Positions 44,200 to 55,080 of a stretch of DNA of 64,000 bases are shown piece by piece (position 1 is the first letter of the stretch; the number at the start of each line of letters is the position of its first letter). Under the pieces are notes generated by a model that was given only the letters and a program-made list of their open reading frames with translations, did not search any database and had not been told where the DNA came from. Source of the stretch: Ailurus styani (Eukaryota > Chordata > Mammalia > Carnivora > Ailuridae); contig LNAC01000109.1 of the NCBI GenBank assembly GCA_002007465.1, positions 4,198,432 through 4,262,431 on the forward strand, in the 5' to 3' direction. The position numbers and the translations under genes are program-made.

Positions 44200-44387
44200 T
44201 TTTTTTAAGATTTTATTTATTATTTGTCAGAGAGAGACACAGCGAGAGAGGGAGCACCAATGGGGGAGAGGGAGAAGCAGGCTCCCCACTGAGCAGGAAG
44301 TCAGATGTGGGGCTCAAGCCCAGGACCCTGGGATCATGACCTGAGCCGAAGGCAGATGCTTAACCAGCTGAGCCACCCAGGCGCCCC
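44200..44387 (-). mobile_element. Can-SINE, antisense
   Basis: AAGATTTTATTTATTATTTGTCAGAGAGAGACACAGCG to GAGCCACCCAGGCGCCCC. TSD TTTTTGTATTTCTTTT at 44184-44199 and the related TTTTCGTATTTCTTTT after the element. Confidence 0.95.
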
Positions 44388-44428
44388 TCTTTTCGTATTT
44401 CTTTTAGGAATTTCTCTCTGTGTGCTTT

Positions 44429-44430
<2 letters not shown>

Positions 44431-44476
<46 letters not shown>
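44431..44476. repeat. Microsatellite (GT)23
   Basis: Twenty-three uninterrupted GT units, likely polymorphic in length and useful as a marker. It creates a Cys/Val repeat frame that is not a gene. Confidence 0.97.
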
Positions 44477-44477
<1 letters not shown>

Positions 44478-44654
44478 CTTGGAAATGATTGTTTACAACT
44501 TGGCAAAACTTCAGTACACCCCGATGATTCAAAAAAAAAGAAAAATCTAGTCCTGTCTGTCAGCCCACTGTGTTATATGCTTGAGTGGGAGAGGCACATA
44601 ATATAATAGAATATAAAGACACATAATATAGCACTCACCCTACAAGGGCTTATA

Positions 44655-45290
44655 ATCAAGATTTATAGAATTAGAGACGTAGAACAGCCTCAATGACCAT
44701 TGAGTTCAGCTCCAAACAATGTTTGAGCAAATACTCATCCAGTCTATTCTTAAGTTCTTCCAGTAATAGAGAACATAAAAATCCCAACCCTTACTTTATC
44801 TTGAAAAGCTGTAATAGAAAGTTCTTTTTGACAAGGACTGATACATCTCATTTTTTTATCTTGTTTTTCACATCAAGCCATACAAAATAAGTACAATCCT
44901 CCTTTCACATGGAAACCCTTTAGGTTATTTTTTTAAAGATTTTATTTTATTTTAAGATTTTATTTATTTGACAGAGAGAGAGAGGACAAGCAGGTGGAGC
45001 AGCAGGCAGAGGGAGAGGGAGAAGCAGGCTCCCCTCTGAGCAGGGAGCCTGATTCGGGGCTCAATCCCATGGTCCTGGGATCATGACCTGAGCTGAAGAC
45101 AGATGCTTAACCAACTGAGCCATCCAGGCGCCCCAAAACCCTTTAGATTGTTGAAGATAGGTTTCATCTTCTCTCCAGTGTAAACCAACACACTGACATC
45201 ACGCCTCCTTCAAACATATCCTGTTTCTCACCATCCTGGCCGTCTATCCTTCCTTGTGCTCCCATTTGTCTAAATCTGCTTTGAGGGGTG
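44655..45290 (+). repeat. Probable very old dispersed repeat, split by a SINE
   Basis: AGACGTAGAACAGCCTCAATGACCATTGAGTTCAGC, TTGAGCAAATACTCATCC, AGAAAGTTCTTTTTGACAAGG, CATGGAAACCCTTTAG, then after the SINE ATTGTTGAAGATAGGTTTCATCTTCTCTCCAGTGTAAACC and CTCACCATCCTGGCCG match, in order, an ancient vertebrate repeat that I recognise but cannot name with confidence. The SINE at 44927 lies between two adjoining parts. Confidence 0.55.
44927..45135 (-). mobile_element. Can-SINE nested in the old repeat
   Basis: Two AAGATTTTATTT units at the tail side, then GACAGAGAGAGAGAGGAC to GAGCCATCCAGGCGCCCC. TSD AAACCCTTTAGGTT (44913-44926) against AAACCCTTTAGATT (45136-45149). Confidence 0.95.
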
Positions 45291-46434
45291 GGTCCCAGCA
45301 ATGATGAGGCCAGTAAAGAGTGACACTGTGGCCTCCATTCTCCTTCTCTCTATCTGGCATAAGCTTGTACTAAATGTTTAAAACTGGTCTCATCAGGTGT
45401 TTGAAACATTTTGAGCTGATGAGCTAACACTCACAAGACTTTCCTCTTCTGTTCTGCTTCCGAGAAACACCAAAACATTTCCTGCATTTGTGAAATCAGT
45501 CCCTTGGATGCAAAGGCAGGATGTTAGATCTGCCCTGGTGAGTTTCATCTAGTTAGATTTGTGCTTTCGTCTTGAAATGGTCCAGCGTCTTGCTTGGAGG
45601 TGGCTGCTTGGAGCTTTGTGCTCAGGTGGAACCTGACGTCACGCTAGGAATGAGCTCCTTTACAAATCCTCTTCTTTTGAACTACCTAATTTTTTCATAC
45701 TCTTGGTATTTTTTTTCTTTTTATTCATCCTCCCAGTGGGAGGCTTGTATTTATCTTCCACTCGGAATCTGGAGGGATGTGTTCAAAAACGTGCCTGAGT
45801 TGATCTTCAAATACTGAAGGTCCAGATAGAGACACTAAGGAAGTTCAGATTTATGCTGGCTTTTCTATGCCAGATTAGAGTTTCATCTGTGTGCATGTGG
45901 AAGGGGAGCTGAGACAGCGCTACAGCTGGACCCGGCTGTGGGATATCACCTCAATGACAAACCGTTTCCTTCCTTTGTTTGTTGTGGAAACATGAAATGA
46001 GCTGGGACAGTGCCCCTGGTTGCTAACTGGTAGGGCTTTCGGGAATTCTGAAACATCCCTTGGCACTTCATAAGTGTTCAGGGTCCCCAGGGCTGTGAAA
46101 TGCTCTTGGCCTCAGTGGGTACCTTCCCTCCTTTTTAGAAAACTCCCCTTCTGATGTTTGCCCATAGTCCCAGTGTGTACCTCATACCTCCACCGTGGTC
46201 TGGAGGAATTTTTGCTTGAGCCTCTAGAGGCTTTATATTCCTTGAGATCTGAGGATCAGGTTCTATTGATATATAGAACTCTTCTAGAAACCTTTGTTTG
46301 TGATTATTGCCCTTGTTTGTGACTGAGTACCAAATGCACTCTTGGAAAAGAGCAGGAAAGGAGGGAATAAGAACAGTATCAAATCTCCTGAGACAATTGA
46401 GTAGAAATAATCTAACAGTGCGGGACTGTTAAAA
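45291..46434. other. Unassigned sequence
   Basis: No recognised exon or repeat. Confidence 0.4.
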
Positions 46435-46446
46435 TAATATTGTATT

Positions 46447-46648
46447 GGGGCACCTAGGTGGCTCAGTTGGTTAAGCGTCCAGTTGTTGATTTTGGTTCAG
46501 GTTGTGATCTCAGGGTCGTGGGATTGATGCGCACATTGGGCTCTGTGCCCAGTGCAGGCAGAGTCTGCTTGAAATGTTCTCTCACCCTCGGCCCCTCCCC
46601 CTGCGCTCTCTCTCCAACAAATAAATAATCTCTTTAAAAACATAAAAA
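46447..46648 (+). mobile_element. Can-SINE, older subfamily, sense
   Basis: GGGGCACCTAGGTGGCTCAGTTGGTTAAGCGTCCAG head, GGATTGATGCGCACATTGGGCTCTGTGCCC, CTCTCTCTCCAACAAATAAATAATC tail. TSD AATATTGTATTG against AATACCGTATTG. Confidence 0.93.
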
Positions 46649-47570
46649 AATACCGTATTGCTAAGAGAGCTAGTCTCTATCTAATCCATGTGAAATAAAC
46701 ATGTAATCAACAGCACTGTGAGAGAGCAGATTCTGTTCCCAGATCAGGGTTGTAATGGAAACACATCCTGTCATTTGGAGCTCATCTGAGATCTGGTTCG
46801 ACTCCTGGTTCCTTGAGGAGGACAACCTTCTTGGCATGCCAGCTCAGCAAGCCATGGTCCATGGACAGTCTTAACAGTTCCCACTGTCATGAGTCATGGG
46901 TGCCAAGAAGCAGTTGTAAAACGCCTCCTAGTTTCCTAGATTTAATGGGGTTTGACACACTGATCCATTGTGCTGATGAATCACTGGGCTTCTCTTCAGA
47001 GTTGATCAACTCCCAGTGAGTTATAGATTTTAAGACATAAACTCTTCCTTTTTCTCTGGGGTAGTTAGGTCAGGTATGGAATTTCTGCTGGATGGGAGAC
47101 ATAGTCCACGACAAGACATTCTCATGCTCCAATCCCTAACATTCCCACCTGAGGGACAATGATGCTTGACTTTGAATTAAACCAGGTGCCCTTGAGCCCA
47201 GAGGAGAGCTGTTACTTGAGAATTCAGAAGCAAAAATAATACCTTGTTAGTGAGAGGAAGAATTTCTTGCAGTCCAAGAGTGCCAGGTTAACTTCTGGCA
47301 GAGTCAGATAGTTAGTGTTAACGTGTTAAAGCCACAGCAGAGGTGTGGCCAATAATATCAACTCGTCTAATGACAAAAAGCTAATGTAACTAAAGCAAAG
47401 GTGAAGTCACCACTGTAAAGGGGAAAAGTTAAAAGGAAGAAGAAAAATAAAATCAAAATACTAATTGAAAAAATAAGGCAATGAAGTAAACCCCTACAAA
47501 TGAAGGCAAAAGTGGAAAATGAAAATACTTGGAAAGAGAAAGGAGCTATAGTCACAGATAATCATAATAA
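46649..47570. other. Unassigned sequence
   Basis: No recognised feature apart from purine-richness increasing toward the right edge. Confidence 0.4.
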
Positions 47571-47660
47571 GAAGGAGGAGGAGAAGGAGAGGAAGAGGAA
47601 GAAGAAGAAGAAGAAAAGGAAGAAGAGGAGCAAGAGGAAGAAGGAGGAGGAGGAGGAGAA
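47571..47660. repeat. GAA/GGA trinucleotide purine tract
   Basis: About 90 bp of pure A/G on the plus strand with GAAGAAGAAGAAGAA in the middle and GGAGGAGGAGGAGG at the right, interrupted by single bases. Such tracts can form intramolecular triplexes and stall polymerases. Confidence 0.93.
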
Positions 47661-47674
47661 ACTTAAATTTATTT

Positions 47675-47825
47675 GAGTAGTATTTTTATATATCAAGCTC
47701 TATTCTGGTGTTTGGAGATATGGGTTTTTTATGCCTCACAATAATTCTACAATGTAGGTGTTATTATTATTCTCATTTTATAGGCAAAGAAACCAAGTCA
47801 CTAAGCTACATTAGTACCCAGTGTT
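47675..47825 (-). repeat. MIR SINE, antisense
   Basis: TATCAAGCTCTATTCTGGTGTTTGGAG, ATGCCTCACAATAATTCTACAATGTAGGTGTTATTATTATTCTCATTTTATAGGCAAAGAAACCAAGTC is clear antisense MIR. Confidence 0.8.
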
Positions 47826-47829
47826 TTTA

Positions 47830-48128
47830 ATATTGAGACCTTTCTGGGCTTGTATACAAGTCTTGTAGCAGGACTTATCACACTACAACTTCTCTGATAG
47901 TGTCTCTCCCTCAATAATCATGTCCAAAATCTCAACAGGTCCTGCAAACTCTACCTTCCAAATATATTCCAAATTTGTGACTTCTCTTCATCTCTCCTGC
48001 TTCTCTCCTCATCAAGGGCACCATTATTTCACCTAGATAATAGCAATAGCTTCTAGTTGGTCTTCCTCCTCTCTCTCCCTCTTATAATCCATTCAGCAAC
48101 TAAAATAAGCTTGTGAAAGAAACCAAAT
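47830..48128 (+). repeat. Possible L2 fragment left of the L1 insertion
   Basis: The T/C-rich prose here (CAACAGGTCCTGCAAACTCTACC, CTTCTCTCCTCATCAAGGGC) and on the other side of the L1 (TTTCCAGTACTCCCCCATTGTAACTTAGAGTCC, GATTTGGCCTTCCCAACTTCATTTC) resembles the L2 LINE 3' region, split by the younger L1. Confidence 0.4.
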
Positions 48129-48135
48129 CCCATTT

Positions 48136-49357
48136 ATTTATTTATTTTTAATTTTATTTTTTCAGTGATCCAAGATTCATTGTTTATGCACTATACCCAG
48201 TGCTCCATGCAATACGTGCCCTCTTTAATACCCACCACCAGGCTCACCCATCCCTCCTCCCCCCTCCCCTCCATAACCCTCAGCTTGTTTCTCAGAGTCT
48301 ACAGTCTCTCATGGTTTGTCTTCCCTTGAGATTTACCCCAATTCACTTTCCTTTCCTTCCTCTAGAGTCCTCCATTTTATTCCTTATGTTCCACAAGTAA
48401 GTGAAACCATATGATAATTGACTTTCTCTGCTTGACTTATTTTACTCAGCATAATCTCCTCCAGACTCGTCCACGTTGATACAAAAGTTGGGTATTCATC
48501 CTTTCTGATGGCTGAGTAATATTCCATTGTATATATGGACCACATCTTCTTTATCCATTTGTTGGTTGAAAGAGCATCTCAGCTCTCTCCAGTTTGGTGA
48601 TTGTGGACATTGCTGCTATGAACATTGGGGTACATATGGCCCTTCTTTTCACTACATCTGTATCTTTGGGGCAAATACCCAGTAGTGCAATTGCAGGGTC
48701 ACAGGATAGCTCTATTTTTAATTTTTTGAGGAATCTCCACACTGTTTTCCAAAGTGGCTGCACCAACTTGCATTCCCACCAACAGTGAAAGAGGGTTCCC
48801 CTTTCTCCACATCCTCTCCAACACTTGTTGTTTCCTGTCTTGTTGATTTTGGCCATTCTAACTCGTATAAGATGGTATCTCAATGGGGTTTTGATTTGAG
48901 TTTCCCTGATGGCTAGCTATGTATAGAAGAATGAAACTTGACCATTCCCTCACACCATACACAAAGATAAACTCGAAATGGATGAAAGACCTCAACGTGA
49001 TGCAGGAATCTATCAAAATCCTAGAGAAGAACATAAACAGTAACCTCTTTGACATCGGCCACAGCAACTTCTTTCAGGACACGTCTCCAAAAGCAAAGGA
49101 AACAAAAGAGAAAATGAACTTTTGGGACTTCATCAAGAAAAAACGCTTCTGCACAGCAAAGGAAACAGTCAACAAAACAGAGGCAACCCACGGAATGGGA
49201 GAAGATATTCGCAAATGACATTACAGACAAAGGGCTGATATCCAAGATCTATAAAGAACTTATCAAGCTCAATGCCCAAAAAACAGATAATCATGTCAAA
49301 AAATGGGCAGAAGACATGAACAGACACTTCTCCAAAGACATACAAATGGCCAACAGA
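48136..49357 (-). mobile_element. L1 with 5' inversion (twin priming)
   Basis: Left part (48136-48917) is L1 3'UTR and ORF2 C-terminus read on the minus strand, with peptide RCVARGCGE-like cysteine motif region inside 48551-48883. Right part (48918-49357) is the next upstream ORF2 segment but in the opposite orientation (plus), with an open frame 48919-49218 and, after a +1 shift, continuing open to the end. The junction lies at CTAGC/TATGTATAG. The 3' part starts at ORF2 sequence just beyond where the inverted part stops, which is the twin-priming signature. TSD CCCATTT at 48129-48135 and 49358-49364. Confidence 0.9.
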
Positions 49358-49364
49358 CCCATTT

Positions 49365-49625
49365 CTTTCTTGATTTAAACTTTCCAGTACTCCCCCATTG
49401 TAACTTAGAGTCCATTCTAAACTCCCTACACTGGTTTATAATTCTTTATATGATTTGGCCTTCCCAACTTCATTTCATTCCATTCTGTTTCACTTTCTTC
49501 ATGATGGAGGGCTTGAGTTCCAATAACTTGTCCTTTACCTTAGTAGAAATCTACCCACCTGCCCCAAAGCATTGGATCTCTACGAGGTTCCAGGGTCCTT
49601 GCCACTTTTGCTCAATGTATCTGAT
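49365..49625 (+). repeat. Possible L2 fragment right of the L1 insertion
   Basis: Continues the L2-like sequence interrupted at 48128. Degenerate; the assignment is weak. Confidence 0.35.
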
Positions 49626-51545
49626 TTGTGTAACATCAGTATGATGGATCAACTTGGCTGTTCTGTAGAATGTCAAGACAGTCAAGGTCCTGAAACTATA
49701 TTATGGCAGAGAGCAAGAGAATAAACATAGCCCTGAGGAAGAGCATGAACATGTACTTACTCCTGTCTTTCTCACATAAAAGCAAATTTCTTGTGACTCT
49801 TCTTTACTGATAGATTTGGCAAAGAACACATTCACCAGATTGATAACCACACACCAAATGCCAGAAACTGTGATGTTCTGTTCTAGTAAAGATCTCTCAT
49901 CTGACATGGCAGCTGAAACTGGGGCTGATTTTAGACTTACAGAAGTTCACTTTCATCCACCTTGATTCATCTGATGTTTGCTGGGACTAGACAGTTTAAT
50001 TAAAAGGGAATGGGGCAAGACCACCAGCCCTGCCTCTTTCAATGTCTTTGATGTTGGTAGTATGCAGGATTCATCTAATTTACAAACTTGGCTGGGGTAC
50101 TGGGGAATGGGTAATCTCTGTATCTTGTACTGGTTCTCTTGTCATTGATGACTCTCATGGCATAACCTAGGGAACCAATGTGAGAGTTTGCTCGTTGTTA
50201 AATATATGCATCATAATTATCCACTTAGGAACTAGGCAGCCACTCTGGACTCCTTGCAGGATTCCCTTTCTACCAGGCTTTCATATGTGCTAGATATACG
50301 TTCACTGGAGGCCCATATTGACCCTTAAGGTTCCCGATGGCAGTGTCAGTTAAGACTCCTTGTCTAGCTATCCTTTTAAAAGCTGGGTATGCCCATTTTC
50401 CTGGTGTGTGGTTACCCTGGTGAATGACTGCAGCTTATTCAGGAAGAGTATTGGGGAGTGCTAATGGGGTATGCTTGTGATGATGCTTTAGAGTTCTTCC
50501 TCAGAAGGCTGGTGTCCACTTTCATGAATAATTCCGGGTTTGCGATCTGACTTAAATCTGGAAACCAGCTAAGGGATCCCGATTTTCCATTACAGGTAAT
50601 GTCATACCTAGTTGCAATGCCCCTTATTTATTTTCCTTTTCTTTTTACAATTTCAGTAATACCCAGTTGGCAGTCTGTAGGTCTTGTCCCTCGGGACATC
50701 GTGATCTTTCAGCAATTGACAGAGTTAGTCACTCATATTGACCTTCTTCCTTTTCTACCCATTGTAGTAATAACATCCAATTTGTCTCTTATGCCTAAGC
50801 ATCATTGCTTGGTGCTGCCATCATGCACACCTGCCATCCTCACTGACACAAGAGGGCCAAATATGTTGTCGGTTCTCACCTACAAAGGCAGACATCCCTC
50901 TCATTGCCTGGAGATGGTCCTCAGAGTGTCCTCAGAGGCCCCGTCCTCCTGGAGCATATTCTCAGTTGGTGGATTTTCTGACCTCGCTATGAATTTATTC
51001 TAACATCCCCACTTCCCTGAACCTTCTGATATCTTCCTTAATACCATATTAAGGCGGTTCTGGCACTTCTGCTTCATATGTTGTCAGTCATTTTTTCATC
51101 AACCTTCAAAAAGTCTTCCACCAGTGTTGAAGAATCCTTCCCAGGTGGCTTTACCAGGACGTTAAACTGGTGTCCCTGGAGAATGCATCCCTGTCAATGA
51201 AGTGTCATTGGTCTTATATTCCACAACCTCGTTCTCCAGTCCAGTGCTCACAGGATTCACAAATTTTTCCTCCAGTTCTTGCTGGTGGGTATTCACCAGG
51301 TGCCATAATTACTGTAGTCACTTCCTACCAGAAGCAGGAAGTGCAGCGATCTTCCTGGGATATAGTGAGCTCTGACATGGGTTAAACATAAGCCTGGAGG
51401 CAAGAAGGCGCAAGTGTAGATCCTGAAGAGGACGTACAAAAAGAAATATGAATTTCAGGACTCAAGGACACCAGTATTCATGTGAAACAGGATAATATCT
51501 GTATCTGGTTCCTAAATTTTGGCCCCTGGTAAAGTTCACCACTAA
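49626..51545. other. Long unclassified block, possibly eroded retroviral internal sequence
   Basis: About 1.9 kb with no SINE and no exon that I recognise. The regular mix of T/C-rich phrases (GTGATCTTTCAGCAATTGACAGAG, GGCCCCGTCCTCCTGG, GGTTCCTAAATTTTGGCCCCTGG) and one 134-codon plus-strand frame (50599-51003) could reflect an eroded ERV internal region read from the other strand, but I cannot identify any gag, pol or env motif and do not claim one. Confidence 0.35.
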
Positions 51546-51560
51546 AACCAAAATAAAACA

Positions 51561-51742
51561 GGGGCACCTGGGTGGCTCAGTCAGTTAAGTATCTGTCTTC
51601 AGCTCAGGTCTTGATCCCAGAGTCCCTAGATCAAGCCCCACGTCAGGCTCCCTGTTGAGCAGGAGGCTGTTTCTCCTCCCTCTGTGATCTCTTTTCACTT
51701 TTGCTCTCTCAAATAAATAAAATCTTAAAAAAAAAAAACCAA
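51561..51742 (+). mobile_element. Can-SINE, sense
   Basis: GGGGCACCTGGGTGGCTCAGTCAGTTAAGTATCTGTC head, CTCTGTGATCTCTTTTCACTTTTGCTCTCTCAAATAAATAAAATC tail. TSD CAAAATAAAACA at 51549-51560 and 51743-51754. Confidence 0.95.
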
Positions 51743-51754
51743 CAAAATAAAACA

Positions 51755-52770
51755 AAAGAAACAATTACGAAAAACTAGGCCTCTTAAAGTAGAGATGAGT
51801 TCATAGCTTGAATATCTTGTTGCTTGGGAGCAAAGTTTCTTAAGTTCAGAGATGATGTTAAAAAGGCACGAGAAACCAAATTAAGGGTGTTTCCACTGGT
51901 TGATCTGTGACAATGTGAGGGTTGAAAGAAAAAGCAGAAGTTACAGTTAATTAGACAAGTGTAGTGTGCCAGACTCGTAAATTAATCATAGTTCTCAAAA
52001 GAAAATTAATTTTTTTCCAGTTAGCTAGTGTCATGTCCGAGTTAATGTATTTTGGAAAACTTGTCTGTGTAAAAGCAGACTATCAATGGAATACTTCTAA
52101 AGGAGTTAATCCCCACGTTTAAAATGTCCTTATTCATGAATAGCAGTAAGACACATGCTTTATAGGACAAATTGCTAGGAAAGTACATGAAGCTTTACAG
52201 AGTCAACCACACTGTGACTGTTTACGTCATCTGGAATGAGATGAGTTAGTAAAACCTACAAGTGGGACTTTTTTTTTTTAATGAGCATTTATTTCTGAGG
52301 CCTTTCTGCTAAAACCAGTCATATTCTTACAAGGACAGCCATCTATTAAATAATATTTTAGTAGCTCCTTATAAATTCATAAGGGGCTATGTTGAGAGAA
52401 TTCAGTAAAAAAAGACATAGGCTCTTAATTACAATCCAAATGAGTGGAGTCCTAATCAACAGTGTGCTCTGGAGAATAATCCTGTTTCAGATTTCATCCC
52501 TGCCCAAGGAAAGTGTTTTCTATCCCCAACTTGTCATCTTCGTGGACTACCGAGCTCTCCACCAGACTAGACTGTCCACTGGACAAGTCTCTCAAGCTTC
52601 CTTATTTCCGTTTCTGACTCACCAGCTTGACTTTCACCACCTGAACTTAAGTCTTAAAATAAAGGGACTATGCTGATTGCCCGTTTTCTGCCAGGAGAAA
52701 AATGAGCGAAAAACTTTTTCCTATCTGCAGTGACCCTGTGACAAACACATTGCACTAAGAACTTCTCCTT
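51755..52770. other. Unassigned sequence
   Basis: No recognised exon or repeat; poly-T run near 52270. Confidence 0.4.
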
Positions 52771-53040
52771 TCTTTTTTTTTTTTTAAAGATTTCCCCTCT
52801 CCATCCCATCCCCTTTCCCCCTCCCCCTCCCCTTCCTTTCTTCCTTCCCTCCTTCCTTCCTTTATTTGAGAGAGCAAGAGAGAGCATGAGCAAGGGGGAG
52901 GAGCAGAGGGAGAGGGGGGAGCCAACTGCCCACTGAGCAGGGAGACCTGTGTGGGCGGGGCTCAGTCCCAGAACCCCAAGATCATGACCTGAGCTGAAAT
53001 CAAGAGTCAGACACGTAACTGATGAGCCACCTAGGTGCCC
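52771..53040 (-). mobile_element. Can-SINE with pyrimidine expansion inside its tail
   Basis: Poly-T and AAAGATTT are followed by about 70 bp of CCCCTCCCC/CCTTCCTT before TTTATTTGAGAGAGC and the usual body, ending GAGCCACCTAGGTGCCCC. The C/T expansion lies between two pieces of the SINE tail. On the opposite strand it gives a Gly/Arg/Lys-rich frame that is not a gene. Confidence 0.9.
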
Positions 53041-54125
53041 CTCAAAATGATTTCTATATCTTTATTAATATTCTCTATTTGGTGAGATATTGATCTCTTT
53101 CCATTTAGATATTTTGATATGGTCTCCTTCGGTTCTTTTAACACATTTATAAGAACTGATTTAGAGTCTTTCCTAGTAAGGCCAATATCTGTGCTTCTTT
53201 GGGACAGCTTGTATTGACTTCTTTTTCCCTGGTTATGGGCCATACTGTCTTGTTTCTTTCCATAGCCTTAATTTTTTGTTGAAAACTGAACATTTTAAGT
53301 AATATAATATTAGATTGGAAATTATATTCTTCCCACCTCCACCCTCAGGGTTTGCTGCTGCGACTATTTTTTGTTGGGGTTTTTGTTTGTTTGTTTAATG
53401 ACTTTTCTGAAGTGATTCTGTATAATCTACATTCTTTGTCATGTGTGGCCTTTGAAGGCTTGCTTAATTAATTTAATGGTCAGCAGAATGATTGAACAGA
53501 GATTTCTTGAAATGCTTGTAACCGATAAATGTTCCTACATTTGCCCTTGGGTCCTTTGTGTGTGTTGGGGGCATACTTTACAACTCTGTCTTAGCCTTCA
53601 TTGCCTGCTTGCACAGAACCTCAAAGTTAGCCAAAGGGGAGAGCTTAGGGCCTTCTCAGTCTTTTCCTGAGAATGCTTATGTACACAACTCTGCACATGT
53701 ATATGGCCTTTCTGCTCCCAACAATGTGTCAGAGCTTTCTTTTCAAACCCAGTCTGGACATTTTACTCCCAAGATTTTCCCTTTAAACTTTTTGATTGGT
53801 CTATTGTCTACCTCACCTGATATAGCCATCTTAGGCAGTCATGATGTTAAACAATTGTCTATGATTGTTTTCAACAAGTTTCTTTGGGCAAAAATCTGAT
53901 CATATTGGGAGAGCTCTAAGTCAGGTCAACAAGAGACAGTCTTTCAAGTGGGGTTTTCCAGAGAGCACCAGACAGAAAATGGAGTTTGGAACAAGTTCTT
54001 ATACTGATCATCCCTTTTCGATGATTGCCAGGCAGTTAATTTTCACTGTGATTATAGTCTGTTGGTTTTCAAGGCTACTGCAAAGCTGGATACAGGGGAT
54101 GGGAATATGAATAGCTGAAATTCTA
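53041..54125 (-). mobile_element. Ancient L1M-type 3' region, antisense
   Basis: TTTGGGACAGCTTGTATTGACTTCTTTTTCCCTGGTTATGGGCCATACTGTC, CATAGCCTTAATTTTTTGTTGAAAACTGAACATTTTAAGTAATATAAT and CCTCAGGGTTTGCTGCTGCGACTATT are antisense landmarks of old L1 3'UTRs. The right half (53450-54125) is less certain and may be a different element. Confidence 0.6.
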
Positions 54126-54212
54126 CAAAGCTTGCTGTTCTTACCAAGATTCAGTGATTTTTCTTGAATAAACACTGCCTGGATTTCTGAAAGCTTTGGT
54201 TAATTTCCAGTG

Positions 54213-54272
54213 TAAGTTCAAGCCCCATGTTGGTTATAGAGATTACTTAAAAATAAAATCTTTAAAAAATAG
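54213..54272 (+). mobile_element. 3' part of a short older carnivore SINE
   Basis: GTTCAAGCCCCATGTTGGTTATAGAGATTACTTAAAAATAAAATCTTTAAAAAAT: B-box side of the tRNA-derived head plus the short tail. The head is missing, so it is 5'-truncated. Confidence 0.8.
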
Positions 54273-54529
54273 TTTTAAGGTTTGATCATTTTAATTAATT
54301 GCAAAATCATAAAGCTTTGTCTAATGTGAAAATTAATTATAGCTCTAAAAGGTATTAGTAAGTATAAATGATCAGCAATAAAAGCTTTCTCAGCAACCTA
54401 GGTTCATTTTCAAAGTAATAAATGGAAACTTTTCATGGTTAAGATGAGAAATCCCAGTTCTTCTCTTCCTGTGACTTCACAGTTTTCTGTGATGCCTAAG
54501 TATAGGTCATTGGTTTTGTTTTGTTGATT
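54273..54529. other. AT-rich unique sequence
   Basis: TTTAATTAATTGCAAAATCATAAAGC and AAAATTAATTATAGCTC contain paired TAAT homeodomain-type cores. No exon or repeat seen. Confidence 0.35.
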
Positions 54530-55080
54530 ATTTCTATACCTAGCAAATCTACATGTTGGTATTTACCTCAGAGAAATACAGTTGCCCGAAAGAGCTGAAT
54601 CCAAGGATTTACAAAATAGAATAAAAAAGTTGATAACACTTAGTATCTCTAGAGATATAAGAATGAGTTAAGTAATTTAGCACATAAGCAATGGAATATC
54701 ATGCGACCGTTAAAAAGACTTGCAGGGACTTTGTGTACTGATACGGAAAAATATTCATGACATAGTTTTAAGTGAAAAAAGAGATGAATAATTGTACATA
54801 TTTATGTTTTGATACTGATTATCTTTAAAATCCAGTAAGAGCTGGTGGCTCAGTCAGTTGAACATCCGACTCTTGATCTCAGCTCAGGTCTTGATCTTAG
54901 GGTTGTGAGTTCAAGCCCTGTATTGGGCTCCACATGGGGCATGTAGCCCACTTAAAAACAAGCAAACAAAAGCCCAATAAGATAAAACATAACTACTTCT
55001 ACGTGTGCATATGTATTTGTAATTATCTGCAACAGACTCTTAAATTAACACCATTGGTTCTTTCTGACAATAATTGTGGA
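54530..55080 (+). mobile_element. Ancient L1M fragment, sense, split by a SINE
   Basis: AGCAAATCTACATGTTGGTATTTACCTCAGAGAAATACAG, CACATAAGCAATGGAATATCATGCGACCGTTAAAAAGAC and AAAAATATTCATGACATAGTTTTAAGTGAAAAAAGAG follow the same order as old L1 sense sequence at 17860-18290. After the SINE the match continues weakly. Confidence 0.6.
54841..54967 (+). mobile_element. Short older carnivore SINE nested in L1M
   Basis: GCTGGTGGCTCAGTCAGTTGAACATCCGACTCTTGATCTC, GGGTTGTGAGTTCAAGCCC, then CACATGGGGCATGTAGCCCACTTAAAAACAAGC. TSD AAAATCCAGTAAGA against AAAGCCCAATAAGA (imperfect). Head is shortened by a few bases. Confidence 0.88.

Noticed and set aside
48551..48883. 110-codon frame with a cysteine/histidine motif, candidate zinc-finger-like protein
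   Set aside because: It is the C-terminal part of L1 ORF2 in a truncated, inverted L1 copy.
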